Positions 26,317 through 41,156 of a stretch of 64,000 bases of DNA are shown one piece after another. The position numbers and the translations under genes are program-made. The DNA comes from Bordetella parapertussis (GTDB taxonomy: Bacteria; Pseudomonadota; Gammaproteobacteria; Burkholderiales; Burkholderiaceae_A). The notes beneath the pieces are model-generated. The model was not told where the DNA came from, searched no databases, and saw nothing but the letters and a program-made list of their open reading frames with translations. The stretch lies in contig CAMAXF010000003.1 of the NCBI GenBank assembly GCA_945862305.1, positions 1 through 64,000 of the forward strand. Direction: 5' to 3'. Numbering within the stretch: the stretch's first letter is position 1; every line of letters starts with the position of its first letter.

Positions 26317-28989
26317 TCAGACGACCAGGTTCACGAGCCGGCCTGGCACCACGATGGCCTTGCGAACGGCCTTGCCGTCGCTGAACTTGGTGAAGGCCTC
26401 GTGGGCTGTGGCCAGGGCGATGATGTCGTCTTGGCTGGCCTGGGCTGGCACCGAGAGGCTGCCGCGCAGCTTGCCATTGACCTGCAGCATGAGCTCCACG
26501 GTGTCGCGCACCAGCGCCTGCTCATCCACCTGGGGCCAGGGGGCATCGAGCAGGCTGAGGCGGTCGGGGCCATGGCCGAGCGCCATCCAGAGTTCGGTGG
26601 TCAGGTGGGGCACGATGGGGTAGAGCACCCGCAGCAGCACGCCCATGCCCTCTTGAAGGGCGGCCTTCATCGGCGCACCCATCTGCGCCTGCGACTTCGC
26701 AGCCTCCTCCAGCGTGTTGAGCATCTTCATGGCGGCCGAGACCACGGTGTTGTATTGGCGTCGGCCGAGGTCGAAGTCGGCCTGTCGCAGCAGTTCGTGC
26801 ATCTGTCGACGCAGGTCTTGTGCCTGGGCGTCGCCCTGCACCGCGGCCCGCGTGGCCTCGGCCGCAGGCGTGGCTGCGACCGTGAGCGTGGCCTGGTGGG
26901 CCTGGGCAAAGCCCCAGACCCGCCGCAGGAAGCGGTGGGCACCCTCCACACCTGCATCGGACCACTCCAGGGTCTGCTCGGGCGGTGAGGCAAACATGGT
27001 GAAGAGCCGGGCGGTGTCTGCGCCGTAACGATCGATCAGGGCCTGCGGGTCGATGCCATTGTTCTTGGACTTCGACATCTTCTCGGTGCCACCGATGGCC
27101 ACGGGCTGCCCGTCGCTTCGCAGCACGGCGGCCTGCGGCCGTCCACGCTCATCGGTGTGGAGGTCGACATCGGCGGGGTTGAACCAGGTCTTGCGGCCGT
27201 TGTCGGCCTCTCGGTAGTAGGTCTCGTTGAGCACCATGCCCTGTGTGAGCAGGTTGGAGAAGGGCTCCTCGAAGGTGACCAGTCCGAGGTCGCGCATGAC
27301 CTTTGTCCAGAAGCGTGCATAGAGCAGATGGAGCACGGCATGCTCAATGCCACCGATGTACTGGTCCATGGGCATCCAGTAGGCCACGCGGTCATCGACC
27401 ATGGCCTCTGCCGCATCGGGGCAGCAGTAGCGCATGTAGTACCAGCTCGAGTCGATGAAGGTGTCCATGGTGTCGGTCTCGCGCCGCGCCTCGGCCCCGC
27501 ATGTGGGGCAGGCCACCTTCAGGAAGGCCTCGCAAGACTGCAATGGGTTGCCACTGCCATCGGGCACCAGGTGGTCGGGCAGCACCACGGGCAGGTCTGC
27601 TTCGGGCACGGGCACTTCACCGCAGGCCGGGCAGTGAATGATTGGAATGGGCGTGCCCCAGTAGCGCTGCCGAGAGATGCCCCAGTCACGCAGTCGGATG
27701 GTGGTCTTGGTTTCTCCCAGCCCCTTGTCGGCAAGCAGCCTGGCCACGGTCTCCACGGCCGTGGTGTGGTCGAGCCCATCGAGCGGTCCCGAGGCCACGC
27801 AGGTCACACCCTGCTTGTCGGCATACCACTCCTGCCAGGCGGCATCGGAGAAGGTCTGCCCGGGTTTTTGCATGACCTGCCGAATGGGCAGGCCGTATTT
27901 TTTGGCGAAGGCAAAGTCGCGCTCATCATGGGCGGGCACGCCCATGACGGCGCCATCGCCATAGCTCATGAGCACATAGTTGCCCACCCAGACGGGCACG
28001 GCCTCTCCGGTGAGGGGATGAGACACGGCAAGGCCCGTGTCCATGCCTTCCTTCTCGCGTGTGGCGAGGTCGGCCTCGGCCACGCTGCCCGACTGGCAGC
28101 GCTCCACAAAGGCTGCCAGTGTGGGGTTGGATGCGGCAGCCAGGCTGGCCAGTGGATGCTCAGGGGCCACGGCCATGAAGCTCACGCCCATCATGGTGTC
28201 GGCCCGCGTGGTGAAGACGTGGGTGAGGCCACCCTGCACCAGGCTGCCCGAGGCATCGCGAATGGTGTGGGGGAATGCAAAGCGCACGCCCTTGGACTGG
28301 CCAATCCAGTTCTCCTGCATGAGCTTGACCCGGTCGGGCCAGCCCAGGCCCTCGAGCCCATCGATGAGCGCCTGGGCATACCGGGTGATGCCCAGGTAGT
28401 ACATCGGGATCTCACGTTTTTCGACCAGCGCACCGGACCGCCAACCCCGGCCATCGACCACCTGCTCATTGGCCAGCACGGTCTGGTCGACGGGATCCCA
28501 GTTCACGGTGCCTGTCTTTACGTAGGCAATGCCCCTCTCGCGCATTTTGAGAAAGAGCCACTGGTTCCATTTGTAGTAGTCGGGCTTGCAGGTGGCGGTC
28601 TCTCGCGACCAGTCGATGGCCAGGCCCATGGACTGCATCTGGCGTTTCATGGTGGCGATGTTGTCGTCGGTCCAAGCGGCCGGTGCCACCTGGTTGGCCA
28701 TGGCTGCATTCTCGGCCGGCAGGCCGAAGGCATCCCAGCCCATGGGCATGAGCACGTTGTAGCCCTGCATGCGCAGGGCGCGGGCCATCACATCATTGAT
28801 GGTGTAGTTGCGCACATGGCCCATGTGGAGTTTGCCCGAGGGGTAGGGCAGCATCGAGCAGGCGTAGTACTTGCCCTTCGGAAAGCGTGGGTCATGCTCC
28901 ACCGCCCGGTGTGCATCGCGGGCAGACCACTCGGCCTGAAGGGCGGGCTCCAGCGAGGTGGGTTCGTAGTGTGGGGAGAGGGCGGCCAT
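26317..28989 (-). CDS. leuS: Leucyl-tRNA synthetase
   Basis: Class I aminoacyl-tRNA synthetase, 890 residues. It has the HIGH-type motif [15 protein letters not shown], the CP1 editing domain, a zinc-ribbon region ([15 protein letters not shown]) and KMSKS in [14 protein letters not shown] 28987-28989 gives [11 protein letters not shown], the normal start; an in-frame ATG 63 bases upstream is rejected because a -10 box overlaps that region. It leads a seven-gene minus-strand unit. Confidence 0.97.
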   Translation of the reverse strand: MAALSPHYEPTSLEPALQAEWSARDAHRAVEHDPRFPKGKYYACSMLPYPSGKLHMGHVRNYTINDVMARALRMQGYNVLMPMGWDAFGLPAENAAMANQVAPAAWTDDNIATMKRQMQSMGLAIDWSRETATCKPDYYKWNQWLFLKMRERGIAYVKTGTVNWDPVDQTVLANEQVVDGRGWRSGALVEKREIPMYYLGITRYAQALIDGLEGLGWPDRVKLMQENWIGQSKGVRFAFPHTIRDASGSLVQGGLTHVFTTRADTMMGVSFMAVAPEHPLASLAAASNPTLAAFVERCQSGSVAEADLATREKEGMDTGLAVSHPLTGEAVPVWVGNYVLMSYGDGAVMGVPAHDERDFAFAKKYGLPIRQVMQKPGQTFSDAAWQEWYADKQGVTCVASGPLDGLDHTTAVETVARLLADKGLGETKTTIRLRDWGISRQRYWGTPIPIIHCPACGEVPVPEADLPVVLPDHLVPDGSGNPLQSCEAFLKVACPTCGAEARRETDTMDTFIDSSWYYMRYCCPDAAEAMVDDRVAYWMPMDQYIGGIEHAVLHLLYARFWTKVMRDLGLVTFEEPFSNLLTQGMVLNETYYREADNGRKTWFNPADVDLHTDERGRPQAAVLRSDGQPVAIGGTEKMSKSKNNGIDPQALIDRYGADTARLFTMFASPPEQTLEWSDAGVEGAHRFLRRVWGFAQAHQATLTVAATPAAEATRAAVQGDAQAQDLRRQMHELLRQADFDLGRRQYNTVVSAAMKMLNTLEEAAKSQAQMGAPMKAALQEGMGVLLRVLYPIVPHLTTELWMALGHGPDRLSLLDAPWPQVDEQALVRDTVELMLQVNGKLRGSLSVPAQASQDDIIALATAHEAFTKFSDGKAVRKAIVVPGRLVNLVV

Positions 28990-29035
28990 GGTGGGGTGTC
29001 TGAGAGGGTGTCGAGCCGGGCTCGTGAAGCCGCTC

Positions 29036-29041
29036 ATTTTA
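29036..29041 (-). promoter_or_regulatory. Candidate -10 box for the leuS unit
   Basis: TAAAAT on the minus strand, placing transcription start near 29029 and a leader of about 40 nt before the chosen leuS ATG. The -35 region is weak. Its position argues against the longer leuS start. Confidence 0.4.
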
Positions 29042-29098
29042 GCCGGTCGCATGGCGGCTCGCCGATGGGGGCTGCAGACGCAACCGTAGAATGCAGGG

Positions 29099-31366
29099 AT
29101 GTCTTCGTCCCTCGTCTCTGCCCTGCTTCAGGGCCTCAACCCACCGCAGGAACAGGCGGTGACCCTTCCACCCGAGCCCGCCCTCATTCTGGCGGGAGCT
29201 GGCAGCGGCAAGACCCGTGTGCTCACCACCCGCATTGCCTGGCTGATCTGCACGGGCCAGGTGAGTCCCTTGGGCATTCTGGCGGTGACCTTCACCAACA
29301 AGGCGGCCCGCGAGATGCTCGCAAGGCTGGGGGGCATGATTCAGGTGAACCTCAAGGGCATGTGGGTGGGCACCTTCCATGGCCTGTGCAATCGGTTTTT
29401 GCGGGCCCACCACCGAGATGCAGCCCTGCCGGCCACCTTCCAGATTCTCGACAGCCAAGACCAACTCTCGGCCATCAAGCGGCTGATGAAGGGCCTGGGC
29501 GTGGATGATGAGAAGTACCCGCCCAAGCAGGTGCAGTCCTTCATCAACAGCGCCAAGGAGCAGGGCCTGCGGGCGCCCGATGTCGACGACTCCGATGGCT
29601 ACAACCGTCGATTCATTGAGCTCTACCAGGCCTACGACGACCAGTGCCAGCGCGAGGGGGTGGTGGACTTTGGCGAGCTCATGCTGCGCTCGGTGGAACT
29701 GCTGCGTCGATCCGATTCCATTCGTCACCACTACCGGTCTCGGTTTCAGCATGTCCTGGTCGATGAGTTTCAGGACACCAACCCATTGCAGTACGAGTGG
29801 CTCAAGCTGCTCTCAAACCCCGGTGGTGGCATCTTCGCCGTGGGCGATGACGACCAGAGCATCTACGCCTTTCGGGGCGCCGATGTGGCCAACATGAAAC
29901 GCTTCGAGACCGAGTTCGGCGTGCGCCACCTCATCAAGCTTGAGCAGAACTACCGCTCACACGGCCACATTCTGGATGCCGCCAATGCGCTCATTGCCAA
30001 CAACACGGGCCGTCTGGGCAAGAACCTCTGGACGGAAGCCGGCGCGGGTGAGCCCATTCGGGTCATGGAAACCGCAAGCGATCTGCTTGAGGCCCAGTGG
30101 CTGGTCGACGAGGTGCGCGGCCTGATTCAAGAGGGGATGATGCGCAGCGAGATGGCGGTGCTCTATCGCAGCAACGCCCAGTCCCGGGTGGTCGAGCAGG
30201 CGCTCTTTCAAGCAGGCGTGCCCTACCGTGTCTTTGGGGGCCTGCGGTTTTTTGAACGGGCCGAGGTCAAGCATGCACTGGCCTATCTGCGGCTCATGGA
30301 GAATCCGCACGAGGACACGGCCTTCCTGCGGGTGGTGAACTTTCCCACGCGGGGCATCGGGGCCCGGAGCATCGAGCTGCTGGCCGATCAGGCCAAGCAG
30401 CAGGGCAGCAGTTTGTATGTGGCCGCGGGCGTGCTCGATGGCAAGGCCGGCCATGCGGTGCGCGGCTTTGTGCAGCTCATCGAATCGCTGCGCTTTGAGA
30501 CCCAGGGCCTGAGCTTGAAAGAGATGGTGGCCGTGATGCTCGAGCGCTCGGGCCTCGTGCGCCATTACCAGGCCGAGCGCGAGGGCCAGGAGCGTGTCGA
30601 GAACCTGGAGGAATTGATCAACGCAGCCGCAGCCTTCGACCTCGATGGGGGCGTGCCCGTGGAGGAGGGCGGTGTGGCCATGAGCCCGCTGTCAACCTTC
30701 CTCAGCCATGCCTCATTGGAGGCTGGCGACAACCAGGCCGCCGAAGGCCAGGATGCGGTCCAGCTCATGACCATTCACTCGGCCAAGGGCCTCGAGTTTC
30801 AGGCGGTGTTCCTCACGGGCCTGGAGGAGGGGCTCTTCCCGCATGAGAACAGCGTGACCGAGCCCAACGGCCTCGAGGAGGAGCGCCGGCTCATGTATGT
30901 GGCCATCACGCGCGCTCGACGCAGGCTCTATGTCTCGATGTCCCAGACCCGCATGCTCCACGGCCAGACCCGCTACAACATGCGCAGTCGTTTTCTGGAA
31001 GAACTGCCTGAAGGCTGTCTGAAGTGGCTCACCCCACGGCTGGCGACACGCTCTGCGGTGTCATCGGCCTGGGAGTCCGCCGAGGACAGTGACCGTTCGG
31101 CCTGGGGACGATCAGCCGGTTCCTGGACGCGCCAGGGGATGGGCGATCGCGGTGCCGTGGCGCCATCCTTTCAGCGGCCAGCCCTGCCCGGTCATGCCCA
31201 CGACAGTGGTTATGCGGTGGGCCAGTCGGTTCGCCACGGCCGCTTTGGCGACGGCGTGATCATGGCCTTGGAGGGGTCGGGCTCCGACGCCCGTGCGCAG
31301 GTCAACTTCAAGCGAGAGGGTGCCAAGTGGCTGGCCCTCTCGGTGGCCAAGCTCGAACGGCTCTAG
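29099..31366 (+). CDS. uvrD: UvrD/PcrA-type DNA helicase II
   Basis: SF1 3'-5' helicase used in nucleotide-excision and mismatch repair. The 755 residues carry Q motif LNPPQEQAV, Walker A AGAGSGKT, Walker [29 protein letters not shown], and the motif VI region [15 protein letters not shown]. The C-terminal Tudor-like domain ([14 protein letters not shown]) is present. TAGAAT sits 6 bases before the ATG with only GCAGGG between, so the mRNA may be nearly leaderless. Divergent from leuS. UvrA is in this window; UvrB and UvrC are not. Confidence 0.95.
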   Translation: MSSSLVSALLQGLNPPQEQAVTLPPEPALILAGAGSGKTRVLTTRIAWLICTGQVSPLGILAVTFTNKAAREMLARLGGMIQVNLKGMWVGTFHGLCNRFLRAHHRDAALPATFQILDSQDQLSAIKRLMKGLGVDDEKYPPKQVQSFINSAKEQGLRAPDVDDSDGYNRRFIELYQAYDDQCQREGVVDFGELMLRSVELLRRSDSIRHHYRSRFQHVLVDEFQDTNPLQYEWLKLLSNPGGGIFAVGDDDQSIYAFRGADVANMKRFETEFGVRHLIKLEQNYRSHGHILDAANALIANNTGRLGKNLWTEAGAGEPIRVMETASDLLEAQWLVDEVRGLIQEGMMRSEMAVLYRSNAQSRVVEQALFQAGVPYRVFGGLRFFERAEVKHALAYLRLMENPHEDTAFLRVVNFPTRGIGARSIELLADQAKQQGSSLYVAAGVLDGKAGHAVRGFVQLIESLRFETQGLSLKEMVAVMLERSGLVRHYQAEREGQERVENLEELINAAAAFDLDGGVPVEEGGVAMSPLSTFLSHASLEAGDNQAAEGQDAVQLMTIHSAKGLEFQAVFLTGLEEGLFPHENSVTEPNGLEEERRLMYVAITRARRRLYVSMSQTRMLHGQTRYNMRSRFLEELPEGCLKWLTPRLATRSAVSSAWESAEDSDRSAWGRSAGSWTRQGMGDRGAVAPSFQRPALPGHAHDSGYAVGQSVRHGRFGDGVIMALEGSGSDARAQVNFKREGAKWLALSVAKLERL

Positions 31367-31387
31367 GCCCTTGCGGGGGTGTGCCGC

Positions 31388-34269
<2,882 letters not shown>

Positions 34270-34401
34270 CTAAAGGGTTCAGAGGGCCCCAAAGTTTAAT
34301 GGATGCTGGGCCAAGGGGAGGGAATTCCTGGGTGGGCGGGCTCAAGCCGCGGCGCATCCCTCGCGCATAATAGGTCGCTTGTGTCACACAAGGATGCGGC
34401 C

Positions 34402-34863
34402 ATGACCCTCCACAACAAGCGAGACCTCTTCGCCGGACTGTTGTTCATTGGCTTCGGGCTGGTGTTTGTCATTGTGGCCCAGGACTACACCATGGGCACC
34501 TCACGCCGCATGGGCCCGGGCTACTTCCCCACCATTCTGGGCGCGCTGCAACTGCTCTTGGGGCTGACCGTGCTGGTGGCTGCATTCATGAAGGTCAACC
34601 GAGACGACGAGCCCATGACCCCGACCGACTGGCGTGGCCTGGGGCTCATCATCGGCAGCGTCATGCTCTTTGCGCAACTCTTGCCGGTGGCGGGCTTTGT
34701 GGTGGCGGCTCCTGTCTTGCTCATGGTGGCCTCCTTGGCGAGCCCGGAGTCCAGCTGGCGCGAGCGCATTGTGCTCACCCTGGTGCTTACCGTGAGCACC
34801 ATCTTGGTGTTTCGCGTGGGCCTGGAAATGCGATTCCCGCTCCTGCCACCAGCACTGACCTAA
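34402..34863 (+). CDS. tctB: Tripartite tricarboxylate transporter small membrane subunit TctB
   Basis: A 153-residue inner-membrane protein with four hydrophobic segments, matching the TctB family (MGPGYFPTILGALQLLLGL). It partners TctA in secondary carboxylate uptake driven by an ion gradient. I chose ATG 34402 because AAGGA lies 8 bases before it; GTG 34381 is a possible alternative, with CATAAT at 34366-34371 as a candidate -10. tctA follows after 16 bases. No TctC binding protein gene is adjacent. Confidence 0.9.
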   Translation: MTLHNKRDLFAGLLFIGFGLVFVIVAQDYTMGTSRRMGPGYFPTILGALQLLLGLTVLVAAFMKVNRDDEPMTPTDWRGLGLIIGSVMLFAQLLPVAGFVVAAPVLLMVASLASPESSWRERIVLTLVLTVSTILVFRVGLEMRFPLLPPALT

Positions 34864-34879
34864 ACCAGGGGCTCTCCAC

Positions 34880-36391
34880 ATGGAACTCTTAAACAATCTG
34901 GCCCTTGGCATCGAGACGGCCTTCACCCTGCAGAACCTGATGTGGTGCTTTCTGGGGGTGCTGCTGGGTACCCTGATTGGCGTGCTGCCCGGCATTGGCC
35001 CATTGGCCACCATCGCCATTCTGTTGCCCATCACCTACAAGATGGCCGACCCCTCCACCGCCCTGATCATGCTGGCGGGCATTTATTACGGCTCTCAGTA
35101 CGGGGGGTCGACCACCGCCATTCTCGTGAATCTGCCTGGGGAGTCGGCCTCGGTGGTGACGACCCTGGATGGTTATCAAATGGCCCGCCGCGGCAAGGCA
35201 GGCCTGGCCCTGGCCACCGCGGCCCTGGGCTCGTTCTTTGCCGGCACCGTGGCCACCTTCTTGATCGCGGCCTTTGCACCGCCGTTGGCCGAGATCGCCT
35301 TTAAGTTTGGGCCGGCCGAGTACTTCTCACTCATGGTCATGGGCCTCATTGCCGCCGTGGTGCTTGCCCATGGCTCATTCATCAAGGCCCTGGCGATGGT
35401 GCTGCTGGGCCTGCTGCTGGGCCTCATTGGCACCGATGTGAATTCCGGTGCAGCCCGTTTCACCTTCGGCGTTCCGGAGCTCATCGATGGCATCGACTTC
35501 GCGGTGATCGCCATGGGACTCTTTGGCTTTTCTGAAATCATTTACAACCTGAAGGCCCAGGAGGCGCGTGAACTCCTGAAGGAGAAGGTCACCGACCTGG
35601 TACCGTCCAAGGCGGATGTGAAGCGCGCAGCGCCCGCGGTGCTGCGCGGCACGGCACTGGGTTCGCTCTTGGGGATTCTGCCGGGGGGCGGCGGCATCCT
35701 GTCGTCGTTTGCCTCTTATGCCATCGAGAAGAAAATCTCCAAGCATCCCGAGGAGTTCGGCAAGGGTGCGATCGAGGGCGTGGCCGGCCCCGAGTCGGCC
35801 AACAATGCAGGCGCCCAGACCTCCTTCATTCCCATGCTCACACTGGGCATACCCACCACCCCCGTCATGGCACTCATGATCGCGGCCATGATGATTCACA
35901 ACATCCAGCCCGGCCCACAGGTCATGACCTCCAACCCGAGCCTCTTCTGGGGGCTGATTGTCTCGATGTGGGTGGGCAACTTCTTCCTGGTGATCTTGAA
36001 CCTGCCGCTCATCGGCATGTGGATCAAACTGCTGCAAGTGCCTTACCGCCTGCTCTACCCAGCCATTCTGCTGTTCTGCTGCATCGGGGCCTACAGCCTC
36101 AACAACAATGTCTGGGATGTCATGATGATCATTCCATTCGCCATCCTCGGCTACTACTTCAAGAAGTGGAAGTGCGAGCCAGCTCCCTTGCTCTTGGGCT
36201 TCATTCTGGGCGAGATGATGGAGGAGTATCTGCGTCGGGCACTCACGCTTTCGAGGGGCGACTGGGGCGTGCTCTTTGATCGGCCGCTGTCGGCAACACT
36301 GCTCGCGATCACGGCCCTGCTCATTCTGCTCATGCTGCTGCCATCGATTCGCAAGAAGCGCGAGCAGGCCTTCGAGGGCGAGCAAGACTGA
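34880..36391 (+). CDS. tctA: Tripartite tricarboxylate transporter large permease TctA
   Basis: A 503-residue, roughly 12-helix permease of the TTT family. [29 protein letters not shown] and [18 protein letters not shown] are family hallmarks. It imports citrate or related carboxylates delivered by a periplasmic TctC protein; the substrate here is unknown. It pairs with tctB just upstream. thrB follows 29 bases later with its own possible -10 box. Confidence 0.95.
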   Translation: MELLNNLALGIETAFTLQNLMWCFLGVLLGTLIGVLPGIGPLATIAILLPITYKMADPSTALIMLAGIYYGSQYGGSTTAILVNLPGESASVVTTLDGYQMARRGKAGLALATAALGSFFAGTVATFLIAAFAPPLAEIAFKFGPAEYFSLMVMGLIAAVVLAHGSFIKALAMVLLGLLLGLIGTDVNSGAARFTFGVPELIDGIDFAVIAMGLFGFSEIIYNLKAQEARELLKEKVTDLVPSKADVKRAAPAVLRGTALGSLLGILPGGGGILSSFASYAIEKKISKHPEEFGKGAIEGVAGPESANNAGAQTSFIPMLTLGIPTTPVMALMIAAMMIHNIQPGPQVMTSNPSLFWGLIVSMWVGNFFLVILNLPLIGMWIKLLQVPYRLLYPAILLFCCIGAYSLNNNVWDVMMIIPFAILGYYFKKWKCEPAPLLLGFILGEMMEEYLRRALTLSRGDWGVLFDRPLSATLLAITALLILLMLLPSIRKKREQAFEGEQD

Positions 36392-36420
36392 TCGTCTAGC
36401 CCGCCGTTACACTCAGGCCC

Positions 36421-37401
36421 ATGGCGGTTTTCACTTCGGTTGATGAGGCGGGCCTGCGGGCCCTGCTCTCTGGCTACGCGCTGGGGGAGTTGGTCTCCTT
36501 CGAGGGCATTTCGGCCGGCATTGAGAACACCAACTACTTTGTCGACACCACACAGGGCCAGCATGTGCTCACCCTGTTCGAAAAGCTCACCGCGGCAGAA
36601 CTCCCCTATTACCTGGGCCTGATGCGGCACTTGGCCGACCACGGCGTGGCCTGCCCCGCGCCCATTCCAACGACCTCGGGCGCGCTCTTCACCGAATGCG
36701 CGGGCAAGCCGGCTGCCTTCGTGAGTCGACTGCGCGGGCGTGATACCGATGCGCCCAGCCCCGCGGCCTGCCGCCTGGTGGGGGCGGCCTTGGCCAAGGC
36801 CCACCTGGCGGGCGCAAGCTTTGGCCTGCATCTGCCCAACCCCAGGGGGCTGGACTGGTGTGAGCAGACGGCACCCGCGGTGACCCCGTTTCTGGAGGCG
36901 CCTGCCCAGGACTTGCTGGCCCAGGCCCTGTCGGATCAGCGAGCTTTTGTGCAAGGCGATGCGTTTCGCGCATGCCCTGTGGGCCCGATTCATGCAGACC
37001 TCTTTCGCGACAACGTGCTCTTTGACCAACTCGGTGAGTCGCCAGTCTTGGGGGGCTTCATTGATTTCTACTTTGCAGGCGATGGCACCTGGGCCCACGA
37101 CCTGGCCATCACCGTGAATGACTGGTGCCTCGTGTCGAACGACGATGGCAAGGCCCTCGACCGGCCCCGCCTCGCAGCCATGCTCGAGGGCTATGCCAGC
37201 GTGCGGCCGGTTACCCCAGCCGAGAAGGCCGCATGGCCCTTGTTCCTTCAGGCGGCTGCGCTTCGCTTCTGGCTCTCACGACTCTATGATTGGCACTGCC
37301 CCCGCAGCGCAGCCCTCTTAAAGCCCAAGGACCCATCCCATTTCGAGGCCATGCTGCGGTCCCGATACCAACCCCTTCCAGAATGGGCCCAGTTGCCATG
37401 A
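36421..37401 (+). CDS. thrB: Homoserine kinase (aminoglycoside-phosphotransferase-like type)
   Basis: Phosphorylates homoserine for threonine synthesis. The 326-residue protein belongs to the APH-like ThrB family, not the GHMP ThrB of E. coli. It starts MAVFTSVDEAGL, has the lid GISAGIENTNYFV, catalytic HADLFRDNVLF and metal-binding IDFYFAGDG. TACACT lies 7 bases before the ATG and no Shine-Dalgarno site is visible. The stop overlaps the next gene's ATG. Confidence 0.93.
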   Translation: MAVFTSVDEAGLRALLSGYALGELVSFEGISAGIENTNYFVDTTQGQHVLTLFEKLTAAELPYYLGLMRHLADHGVACPAPIPTTSGALFTECAGKPAAFVSRLRGRDTDAPSPAACRLVGAALAKAHLAGASFGLHLPNPRGLDWCEQTAPAVTPFLEAPAQDLLAQALSDQRAFVQGDAFRACPVGPIHADLFRDNVLFDQLGESPVLGGFIDFYFAGDGTWAHDLAITVNDWCLVSNDDGKALDRPRLAAMLEGYASVRPVTPAEKAAWPLFLQAAALRFWLSRLYDWHCPRSAALLKPKDPSHFEAMLRSRYQPLPEWAQLP

Positions 37402-38234
37402 AGATGCAGGACCAGCCCCGCCCATTGCCCAGCCGTGCCGGCCAGACCTGGCTGATCGATGGCATCCGCATCTTCCATCGCCAGCCCTTGGTCTGGGTGC
37501 TCTCGCTCATGACCTACTGGGCAGGGCTCGTGATGGTGGGCATCCTGCCGGTGGTGGGACTCTTCCTGCCCCTGCTCTTCACGCCGGGCCTGGGCTTTGG
37601 ATTCATTGTTCTGGCCGAGGCCGTCGATCGCCAAGACCCTGCCAAGCCCGCCACGCCAACGCTCCTGTTGGCGGGCTTTCGCGATGGCCATGCCCGAAGC
37701 ATGCTGCAGTTGGGCCTGGCCTATCTCGCCGGCCTGACCATCGTGCTGCTGCTGGCCTGGCTGGTGGATGGAGACCAGATCGGCAGCATGATGCGCGACG
37801 GGCCGAGCCAAGAAGAGGTGGAGGTCATGCGCAAGAGCCTGCCCATGGGCCTGCTGGTGGCCATGCTGGCCTACATTCCTTTGATGATGGCGCTCTGGTT
37901 TGCGCCACAACTGGTGGTCTGGCGAGGCTTTACCGTGGGCAAGGCCTTGTTCTTCTCGTTCTTTGCCGTGTGGCGCAACAAGGCCGCCTTCCTGCGCTAC
38001 AGCCTGGCCTGGCTGGTGCTCATCTTCCTGGTCAGTGGGCTGTCCTCCCTGATCATGGACCTCTTCCAGATCAACGCCCAGAGCCTGCTGGTGACCTTGC
38101 TGCCGGTGAGCATGCTGCTCCTGGCCATTGCGCAGGCCTCGTTCTACGCGAGCACGCGCGATGTCTTCCAGGAGGATGACTCGGCCGTGGCACCAGCTGC
38201 GGCACCAGCGCCGCCACCCCCGCCTGAGTCGTAG
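37398..38234 (+). CDS. BPSS1780-like multi-pass membrane protein of unknown function
   Basis: A 278-residue inner-membrane protein with about six hydrophobic helices. Its start (WLIDGIRIFHRQPLVWV) and overall layout resemble the BPSS1780 family of Burkholderiales membrane proteins. The C-terminus is a disordered Ala/Pro tail. ATG 37398 overlaps the thrB stop (ATGA), so the two are coupled; ATG 37383 is an alternative. Its stop abuts the convergent valS stop with no spacer. No function is known; a link to threonine synthesis is only positional. Confidence 0.78.
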   Translation: MKMQDQPRPLPSRAGQTWLIDGIRIFHRQPLVWVLSLMTYWAGLVMVGILPVVGLFLPLLFTPGLGFGFIVLAEAVDRQDPAKPATPTLLLAGFRDGHARSMLQLGLAYLAGLTIVLLLAWLVDGDQIGSMMRDGPSQEEVEVMRKSLPMGLLVAMLAYIPLMMALWFAPQLVVWRGFTVGKALFFSFFAVWRNKAAFLRYSLAWLVLIFLVSGLSSLIMDLFQINAQSLLVTLLPVSMLLLAIAQASFYASTRDVFQEDDSAVAPAAAPAPPPPPES

Positions 38235-41156
38235 TTAGGCGGGGAGCTGGTCGCGCTGCTCGGTCAGGCGGCTGAGCGTGGATTCAAATTCGGCCAACCG
38301 GGCCCGCTCCTGGGCCACCACGGCCTCGGGTGCGCGGGCCACGAAGGATTCATTCGAGAGCTTGGCCGTGGCCTTCTGCACCTCTGCCGCCATGCGATCA
38401 ATTTCTTTGCTGAGTCGCGCCCGCTCGGCGGCCGGGTCCACCTTCACTTCGAGCATGAGCTTGAGGCTGCCGACAATCTGAACCGGAGCCTGCAGACCAG
38501 GATTGGGCTGCTCCAAGGTCTTGGTGAATCGAACGCCACTGGTCTTGCCCAGCATCTGCAAGGCATCGGCGAGCAGCTGCTGGTCGTCGGGTGTTGTGAC
38601 CCGGGTGGGGGCATCTTCCACGCAGACCTGCAGGGGCACGCGGTCGGCGGGTGAGAGGCCCATCTCGGCGCGCAGCGAACGAATGGCAGAGACCAAGGCC
38701 TGGAGCTCGCCCATCTGGGCCTCGGCCTCGGGGTCGAGTTTCTTGAGGTCTGCCACGGGATAGGCCGCGGTCACGATGCTGTCGGCCTCGCCGTTGGCCA
38801 GCCGGGCGGATCGGCCGGCCAGGGGCGCCACCACCTGCCAGAGGGCCTCGGTGACAAACGGAATGATGGGATGGGCCAGCCGAAGAATGGCCTCCAGCAC
38901 GCGCAGCAGGGTGCGCCGCGCGGCCTTGGCCTGGTTCTCCTTCTCGCCCTGGAGCGCACGCTTGGCGAGTTCCACATACCAGTCGCAGAAGTCGTTCCAG
39001 ACAAACTCGTAGATCTCTTTGGCGGCGAGGTCGAACCGGTAGGCAATGAGGTGCTGGTGGACTTGGTCTTCGGCCCGCTGCAGCCGGGAGATGATCCAAC
39101 GGTCGACAAAGGTGAAGTGCAGCGGCCCATCGGGGCCGCAGTCGCCTGCACAGACGGAAAGCCCGCAGTCCTTGCCCTCGGTGTTCATGAGCACGAAGCG
39201 GGTGGCATTCCAGAGCTTGTTGCAGAAGTTTCGATAGCCCTCGCAGCGCGAGAGGTCGAAGTTGATGTTGCGGCCGGGTGTTGCGAGGCTGGCGAAGGTG
39301 AATCGCAGGGCGTCGGTGCCGTGGGCCGTGATGCCCTTGGGAAACTCGGCCCGTGTCTTTTTCTCGATCTGCGAGGCCTGCTTGGGATTCATGAGGCCTG
39401 CGGTGCGCTTGGCCACCAGGGCATCGACCTCAATGCCATCGATGAGGTCGATGGGGTCGAGGGTGTTGCCCTTGCTCTTGCTCATCTTCTGGCCTTCGCC
39501 ATCGCGAACCAGGGCATGGACATAGACATCTCGGAAGGGCACCTGCCCCGTGAAGTGGGTGGTCATCATGATCATGCGAGCCACCCAGAAGAAGATGATG
39601 TCAAAGCCGGTGACCAGCACGCTCGAGGGCAGGAACTGGGACAGGCCAGGCTGAAGGTTGGGCCTGCCGTCCTTCCACTCCTCGCCCGGCACCACCAGTG
39701 TGGAGAACGGCACCAGGGCCGAGGAGAACCAGGTGTCGAGCACGTCGGGGTCTCTCACGAGGGCACCCGACCAGCCGGCCGCCTTGGCCTTGGCTGTCGC
39801 CGCCTCGAGGGTGTCGGCCACAAACACGCTGCCATCTTGAATGGGCTGCCCTTGGTCGTCGGCCTTGTAATAGGCCGGAATCTGATGGCCCCACCAAAGC
39901 TGGCGTGAGATGCACCAGTCTTGAATGTTCTCGAGCCAATGCCGGTAGGTCGTGGTCCAGTTCTCTGGAAAGAAGCGCACCTCCCCGGTGTCGACCACGT
40001 CGAGCGCCCGCTGGGCAATGGAGCGGCCGGGGGTGAAGCTACCCTGTGGCGCAGGCTTGCTCATGGCCACGAACCATTGGTCGGTGAGCATGGGCTCGAT
40101 CACGACGCCCGTGCGGTCACCGCGGGGCACCATGAGCGTGTGGGGCTTGGTGGCCACGAGCAGTTCTTGTGCCGTGAGGTCTGCGAGGATGCGCGTGCGC
40201 GCTTCTTCACGGCTCAGGCCTCGATAGGCCGCTGGGGCCTCCTCGTTGATGCGGGCATCGAGGGTGAAGACGTTGAGCATGGGCAGGCCATGCCGCTGGC
40301 CCATGGCGTAGTCGTTGAAGTCGTGGGCTGGCGTGATCTTCACGCAGCCCGTGCCGAAGGCCGGGTCGACATAGTCATCCGCAATGATCGGAATCTCGCG
40401 GCCCACCAGGGGCAGGCGAATCATCTTGCCGATGAGGGACTGGTAGCGCGGGTCGTCGGGGTGAACGGCCACGGCCTGGTCGCCCAGCATGGTCTCGGGT
40501 CGTGTGGTGGCCACCACCAGGCTGCCGCTGCCATCGGCCAGCGGATAGCGCAACTCCCAGAGGTGTCCCTGCTCCTCCTCACTCACCACTTCCAGGTCGG
40601 AGACTGCGGTGAGCAGGGTTGGGTCCCAGTTCACCAAGCGTTTGCCGCGGTAGATGAGGCCCTGCTCATAGAGCTGGATGAAGACGGCCTGCACCACCGC
40701 CGAGCAGGTCGGGCTCATGGTGAAGTATTCCAAGGACCAGTCGCAGCTCGCGGCGAGCCTGCGCATCTGTCCGGTGATGGTGGTGCCCGACTGCTCCTTC
40801 CAATCCCAGACCTTTTTCAGAAAGCCCTCTCGGCCGAGGTCGTGGCGGGAGACGCCCTGGGCATCGAGTTGGCGCTCGACGACGATCTGTGTGGCGATGC
40901 CGGCATGGTCGGTGCCCGGCAGCCACAGGGTGTTGTCGCCGCGCATGCGATGCCAACGGGTGAGGGTGTCCATCAGGGTCTGGTTGAAGGCATGGCCCAT
41001 GTGCAGGGTGCCGGTGACATTGGGCGGTGGCAGTTGGATGCAGAAGGCCTCGGCCTTGGGCTGCTGGCCGGCTGCATAGAGGCCACGACGCTCCCACTCC
41101 GGCCCCCAGTGGGCTTCGAGTTGGGCGGGTTCAAAGGATTTATCGAGCGTCGACAT
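38235..41156 (-). CDS. valS: Valyl-tRNA synthetase
   Basis: Class I synthetase, 973 residues. It has HIGH-type [15 protein letters not shown], the CP1 editing domain, KMSKS in [12 protein letters not shown], an anticodon-binding domain, and a C-terminal coiled coil ([23 protein letters not shown]). ATG 41154-41156 is chosen; the frame runs further upstream into holC but without homology. It is the last gene of pepA-holC-valS, a conserved proteobacterial order. Confidence 0.97.
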   Translation of the reverse strand: MSTLDKSFEPAQLEAHWGPEWERRGLYAAGQQPKAEAFCIQLPPPNVTGTLHMGHAFNQTLMDTLTRWHRMRGDNTLWLPGTDHAGIATQIVVERQLDAQGVSRHDLGREGFLKKVWDWKEQSGTTITGQMRRLAASCDWSLEYFTMSPTCSAVVQAVFIQLYEQGLIYRGKRLVNWDPTLLTAVSDLEVVSEEEQGHLWELRYPLADGSGSLVVATTRPETMLGDQAVAVHPDDPRYQSLIGKMIRLPLVGREIPIIADDYVDPAFGTGCVKITPAHDFNDYAMGQRHGLPMLNVFTLDARINEEAPAAYRGLSREEARTRILADLTAQELLVATKPHTLMVPRGDRTGVVIEPMLTDQWFVAMSKPAPQGSFTPGRSIAQRALDVVDTGEVRFFPENWTTTYRHWLENIQDWCISRQLWWGHQIPAYYKADDQGQPIQDGSVFVADTLEAATAKAKAAGWSGALVRDPDVLDTWFSSALVPFSTLVVPGEEWKDGRPNLQPGLSQFLPSSVLVTGFDIIFFWVARMIMMTTHFTGQVPFRDVYVHALVRDGEGQKMSKSKGNTLDPIDLIDGIEVDALVAKRTAGLMNPKQASQIEKKTRAEFPKGITAHGTDALRFTFASLATPGRNINFDLSRCEGYRNFCNKLWNATRFVLMNTEGKDCGLSVCAGDCGPDGPLHFTFVDRWIISRLQRAEDQVHQHLIAYRFDLAAKEIYEFVWNDFCDWYVELAKRALQGEKENQAKAARRTLLRVLEAILRLAHPIIPFVTEALWQVVAPLAGRSARLANGEADSIVTAAYPVADLKKLDPEAEAQMGELQALVSAIRSLRAEMGLSPADRVPLQVCVEDAPTRVTTPDDQQLLADALQMLGKTSGVRFTKTLEQPNPGLQAPVQIVGSLKLMLEVKVDPAAERARLSKEIDRMAAEVQKATAKLSNESFVARAPEAVVAQERARLAEFESTLSRLTEQRDQLPA

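Noticed and set aside
24606-26384. Open frame of 592 codons on the plus strand opposite proA, holA and lptE
   Set aside because: Arg/Ala/Ser-rich translation without motifs, antisense to three well-supported genes.
27157-29508. Long open frame of 783 codons on the plus strand opposite leuS, running into the uvrD start
   Set aside because: It mirrors leuS codons on the other strand, has no recognisable domain and arises from the GC-rich third positions. leuS and uvrD are certain.
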